Source: a virus. Taken from it: a stretch of 48,237 bases of DNA. Made by a program: the position numbers and the translations under genes. Location: positions 1 through 48,237 of IMG/VR virus record IMGVR_UViG_3300021477_000011. The stretch is one strand, 5' to 3'. Of this stretch, positions 45,616 to 48,237 are shown one piece after another (position 1 is the stretch's first letter; every line of letters begins with the position of its first letter). Below the pieces are notes generated by a model. That model saw nothing but the letters and a program-made list of their open reading frames with translations. It did no database searches and was not told where the DNA came from.

Positions 45616-46312
45616 GAACTTTAGTTGGTCGTACAGCAAGCTTAAGAACTACGAGACTTGTCCGCGCCGCTACAAGGCGATTGACGTGGACAAGAGCATC
45701 GAACAACCGCGCAGCGATGCATTGGAGAGAGGGGACGAGTTACACGAGGCAATGAAGAACCGGGTGCAAGGCACGACACCACTTCCTCCACATTTGATCT
45801 ATATGGAACATTGGGCAGAGAAGTTAACCCGCGTCTTGCACCCGTTCCAAATCATCCAGTGCGAGCTTAAAATGTCGAATGACCGTCAGGGTAACCCAAC
45901 GGGTTATTTTGATAAGCGTACTTGGTTCCGCAGCAAGATCGATTACTTTCGGCTCATGCCGACCGGCAAGGATAACCAAGACTTCGGGCATGTGGTTGAC
46001 TACAAGACCGGTAAGCCGCCGCGCATATGGGACGGCACACAACTGATGCTGAACGCGTGGCAGATATTCCAGTCGTACAAGTCAGTGTCGAGCCTGCGCG
46101 TTGACTATCTGTGGACTGAGTACAACGACACGTCGCATGAGACATACAACCGCGAGGAAATCCCCCAGCTTATGGCTGAGGTATTGCCACGGGTGAGCGC
46201 GCTAGAGGAAGCGCATAAGACAGACAATTTCCCGCCTAGACCGTGCGGGCTGTGTCAAGAATACTGCGACGTTACGTCATGTGAACACTGGGGCAAGAGG
46301 CCGAAGCGATGA
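45542..46312 (+). CDS. Cas4/RecB-like PD-(D/E)XK exonuclease with Fe-S cysteines
   Basis: This 256-residue nuclease carries the RecB/Cas4 layout: YETCPRRYK (C40), RGDELHE (H68), CELK (E108), KIDYF (D134), VVDYKTGK (D153, K155) and GTQLMLNAW (Q167). CGLCQEYCDVTSC (C235, C238, C242, C247) follows and with C40 can hold a 4Fe-4S cluster. Such enzymes trim DNA ends during recombination or replication. It overlaps the zinc-finger gene before and the zinc protein after. A dyad copy (45892-45906) is read as NPTGY. Confidence 0.87.
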   Translation: MIQSATKPQPSTPVSQPTTKSTPIKNFSWSYSKLKNYETCPRRYKAIDVDKSIEQPRSDALERGDELHEAMKNRVQGTTPLPPHLIYMEHWAEKLTRVLHPFQIIQCELKMSNDRQGNPTGYFDKRTWFRSKIDYFRLMPTGKDNQDFGHVVDYKTGKPPRIWDGTQLMLNAWQIFQSYKSVSSLRVDYLWTEYNDTSHETYNREEIPQLMAEVLPRVSALEEAHKTDNFPPRPCGLCQEYCDVTSCEHWGKRPKR

Positions 46313-46587
46313 ATGGCGAACCAGCAATGTTAGTCTGTACGCGTCTGGCAGACATGACGCAGGTGCACCCGGATCAGGGGTGGGAGTTATGCTCCAAGTG
46401 CCAGCGCACGGTTGGCGTTTACCCAACGGGTAAGCGAGCGATAGAGCGTTGGCCGCATATGAAAATCCTCTGTGTGGAATGCGCCAACCTGAGCGCGCTT
46501 GATCCTGAGGATGAAATCTATGCTGCCGGTTCGGCGGATGAAATCCTCAAAGAGCACAACGAGAGCAAGCCAGTGGGGAGAGCATGA
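46309..46587 (+). CDS. Small zinc-finger protein
   Basis: This 92-residue protein has C-x-x-C pairs in WELCSKCQRT and KILCVECANL, with VYPTGKRA reading a dyad copy (46419-46433) between them, and an acidic C-terminus. It overlaps genes on both sides by 4 nt and is wedged between two nucleases, so it may be their accessory factor. The function is unknown. Confidence 0.62.
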   Translation: MNGEPAMLVCTRLADMTQVHPDQGWELCSKCQRTVGVYPTGKRAIERWPHMKILCVECANLSALDPEDEIYAAGSADEILKEHNESKPVGRA

Positions 46588-46967
46588 CCCCGGAAGGTCG
46601 CGTCAAGAAAAACATCTCGCGCATACTCGCGTCGTTCCCGTTCGTCTATTCTTTCATGCCGGTGCAGTATGGCAGGGGCGCGGCAGGGATAGACTACCAC
46701 TGTGTGGCAGGCAAGTATTATCAGGTCGGGTTCCTTGTTGAGATGGTCCCGGTGGCGTTCTTCATCGAGGCGAAAAAACCCGGCGATGGTCCGACACCAC
46801 GGCAGGAGAACTTTGCCAATGAGCGCAAGGAGAAACAGAACGCGATTACGTTCGTCATAGACGAGGACCCGAGCATAGGCAAGGGCAATGGGTTGGATAA
46901 GCTGACTGAGTGGTTAGAGGAAATCGAGAAGAACAATGAACGTATCCGCCCAGCCTTTACCCGCTAG
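46584..46967 (+). CDS. VRR-NUC domain nuclease
   Basis: This 127-residue stand-alone VRR-NUC protein has the N-terminal EGRVKKNISRIL, then YGRGAAGIDYHCVAGKYYQV (G35, D37) and AFFIEAKKPGDGPTPRQENF (E62, K64), the PD-(D/E)XK core. Stand-alone VRR-NUC proteins of phages are structure-specific or Holliday junction nucleases. Its TAG stop is in dyad copy 46957-46972, and the helicase gene starts 32 nt before that stop, a pairing often seen for VRR-NUC and SNF2 genes. Confidence 0.87.
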   Translation: MTPEGRVKKNISRILASFPFVYSFMPVQYGRGAAGIDYHCVAGKYYQVGFLVEMVPVAFFIEAKKPGDGPTPRQENFANERKEKQNAITFVIDEDPSIGKGNGLDKLTEWLEEIEKNNERIRPAFTR

Positions 46968-48237
46968 GGTAACTCCCGATCAAGCGGGTTGGTTGATGCT
47001 GAACACGGCCAAGCTGCAAGTCGCGGCGGGCTACCAGTTCCCGCCTGAGGCGTTTCAGGTGCAGAAGTGGACAACCGCTCTGTTCATTGAGAACCCGCGT
47101 GGGTACTGCCTCAACGAGCTAGGCACGGGCAAGACGCGGAGTATTCTGTTTGCGTTCGATGCGCTCAAGCAAGCTGGCATGGTGCAACGGATGATCGTGC
47201 TATGCCCGCTCACTGCCATGAGACGCACATGGTATCGCGAAGTGCTGCTATACTTCCCGCATCTCAAGGCGACGATCCTGCATGGAAGCAACAGAGAGGC
47301 GCGCTCACGCAAGCTGTTTGAGAAAGTGGATATCTACATTATCAATCATGATGGGCTTGAAGTGCTACAAGAGAGCCTGATGCAGCGCGACGATATCGAC
47401 TGCGTATGCGTTGACGAGATTGGCGGCTACCGCAACGGGCGGGCTGAAAAAACCAAACTCCTGCGCCAGTATGTCGCGCCGAAGGATTACGTATGGGGGT
47501 TGACCGGCTCACCTATCCCTCGTGCTGTGACGGACGTGTGGGGGCCATGCTCATGCCTCACGCCCCATACGGTGCCGAAGTTCTTTACCATCTTCCGCGA
47601 CCAGTTGATGCTCAAGAAAGGGCCGTTCAGATGGGAGGCCAAGCCGGGTGCGGAGGAACGGGCTGTTTCGTGCATGCAACCGAGCGTGCGCTTCAAGCTA
47701 AGCGACGTGACGGAGTTACCCGAACGGGTAATCAAATACTACCAAGCGGACTTGACGAGTAAGCAGAAATACGTATACGAGGCGATGCGCAAGCAGAGCA
47801 TAGCGTTGGTGGGGGCGCACAAGATCGATGCGCTGAATGCTGGCGCAGTGCTGTCAAAACTCATGCAGATCGCTATTGGGTATGTCTATACTCGTGACGG
47901 TAAGACGGTCCATATGGATAACACGCCACGCTTGCAGTTGATCCTAGACCTGATCGATAGCACGCAGCGCAAGGTGCTGTTGTTTGCGCCGTTCAAGTCG
48001 GCAGTGGCGGCGTTTAGCGCATTCCTCAAGACGAACAAGATCGACCATGCCGTGGTGACTGGCGAGACGACGCTCAAGAGACGAGACGAGATATTCGGCG
48101 ACTTTCAGGACACCGGCAGGTATAAGGTGATTGCCGCGCACCCCGGCTGCATGTCGCACTCTCTGACGCTGACCAAGGCGAACACGACGATATGGGCTGG
48201 ACCTGTCACGAGTTTAGAGACGTTCCAACAAGCCAAC
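46936..48237 (+). CDS. SNF2/DEAD-like helicase, C-terminus outside window
   Basis: This frame of 434 codons is open to the right edge. It has helicase motif I LNELGTGKTRS, motif II VCVDEIGG (DE-I in place of DEAH), motif III LTGSPIPR, then in the second lobe KVLLFAPFKSAV and VIAAHPGCMSHSLTLTKANT followed by SLETFQQAN, the start of motif VI. It is likely a DNA translocase for replication or recombination with the VRR-NUC and Cas4-like nucleases. The ATG (46936) lies inside the VRR-NUC gene. Dyad copies are at 46957-46972 and 47716-47731. Confidence 0.87.
   Translation, partial: MNVSAQPLPARVTPDQAGWLMLNTAKLQVAAGYQFPPEAFQVQKWTTALFIENPRGYCLNELGTGKTRSILFAFDALKQAGMVQRMIVLCPLTAMRRTWYREVLLYFPHLKATILHGSNREARSRKLFEKVDIYIINHDGLEVLQESLMQRDDIDCVCVDEIGGYRNGRAEKTKLLRQYVAPKDYVWGLTGSPIPRAVTDVWGPCSCLTPHTVPKFFTIFRDQLMLKKGPFRWEAKPGAEERAVSCMQPSVRFKLSDVTELPERVIKYYQADLTSKQKYVYEAMRKQSIALVGAHKIDALNAGAVLSKLMQIAIGYVYTRDGKTVHMDNTPRLQLILDLIDSTQRKVLLFAPFKSAVAAFSAFLKTNKIDHAVVTGETTLKRRDEIFGDFQDTGRYKVIAAHPGCMSHSLTLTKANTTIWAGPVTSLETFQQAN

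Larger units (their letters stand above)
29029..47731. repeat. Dispersed TWACYC-N3/4-GRGTWA dyad, right-arm copies
   Basis: Start positions are 29029, 29379*, 30435, 30968, 31569, 32625, 33075, 33432, 33826, 34450, 34617, 34935*, 35511*, 35759, 36245, 36813, 37594, 37936, 38262, 38697, 39022, 39569, 39961, 40516*, 40980*, 41644, 42158, 43033*, 43613*, 43915, 44758, 45317, 45892, 46419, 46957*, 47716*. A star marks a 4-bp spacer. A near copy is at 30298. Copies occur about every 500 bp, denser than in the left arm. The first half is often TAACCC, while the second half is nearly always GGGTAA or GAGTAA. Copies with a 4-bp spacer are nearly all inside genes, those with 3 bp at gene junctions and inside genes. 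Confidence 0.95.

Noticed and set aside
281-47731. Motif copies as mobile miniature elements
   Set aside because: There are no target-site duplications, no conserved flanks beyond the 15-16 bp, and intragenic copies keep reading frame and family length, so insertion is unlikely.
281-47731. Motif as N4-type hairpin promoters for a virion RNA polymerase
   Set aside because: Stem and loop sizes are similar, but about 65 copies including many inside genes, with variants that break pairing, do not fit. No N4-like giant RNA polymerase gene is present in the window.
281-47731. Motif as a CRISPR array or tandem repeat
   Set aside because: Copies are hundreds of base pairs apart with irregular spacing and coding sequence between them.

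Overview
The window is most of the genome of a tailed double-stranded DNA phage, probably a short-tailed (podovirus-type) phage of a GC-rich proteobacterium. The signs are a portal, HK97-type capsid and scaffold block followed by head-tail connectors, a nozzle-like protein, fibres and two large lysozyme/ejection-type internal virion proteins, with no tape measure, tail tube or sheath gene. No tRNA, integrase, CRISPR array or insertion sequence was found. Both ends are open: a leftward gene leaves at base 1 and a rightward SNF2-type helicase gene leaves at 48237.

Layout. From 28.5 kb down to 1, almost everything is on the minus strand. In transcription order it holds the large terminase, three small genes, the portal, small Gly/Pro-rich genes, an Ig-like protein, a Tad2 (Thoeris anti-defence) protein, scaffold, major capsid, two connectors, four fibre or appendage genes (two pairs of paralogues), small fibre-associated proteins, a nozzle-like protein, a collagen-like fibre protein, a GNAT acetyltransferase and two giant internal virion proteins. 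The apparent small terminase gene (25743-26298) is the exception: it lies on the plus strand and is split by a +1 frame change. From 29.4 kb to the right end all genes are on the plus strand. These are many small genes, a lipoprotein, an HNH protein, a MoxR-type AAA ATPase with a metallopeptidase/VWA partner, an XRE regulator, a family A DNA polymerase, a winged-helix regulator, a Cas4/RecB-like nuclease, a VRR-NUC nuclease and the helicase. The two arms diverge from a non-coding pivot at 28.6-29.4 kb with back-to-back TTGACA promoters. An AT-rich, repeat-rich segment at 29.7-30.17 kb is the best origin candidate.

The most striking signal is a dispersed 15-16 bp dyad, TWACYC-N3/4-GRGTWA (perfect form TTACCC-N3/4-GGGTAA). 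I count about 63 copies that fit plus about 7 near copies, roughly one per 700 bp, where chance predicts far fewer than one perfect copy. About half of the genes begin within or just after a copy. In several, the motif itself supplies the stop codon of one gene and/or the ATG-GGT-AA start of the next (proteins beginning MGK or MGN). Other copies are read through inside coding regions in different frames. It resembles in concept the start-associated sequences and stoperators of mycobacteriophages, but its sequence, symmetry and density differ. The phage's XRE protein (39982-40305) is the simplest candidate to bind it.

Other notable items are an interleaved (pseudoknot-like) RNA element with a five-codon leader ORF at 30815-30952, face-to-face promoters sharing one -10 box at 25681-25730, a 15-bp hairpin between capsid and connector that pairs fully only in minus-strand RNA, a 25-bp repeat that encodes RLREHAKR in two places, and 19-bp inverted repeats around the large terminase gene.
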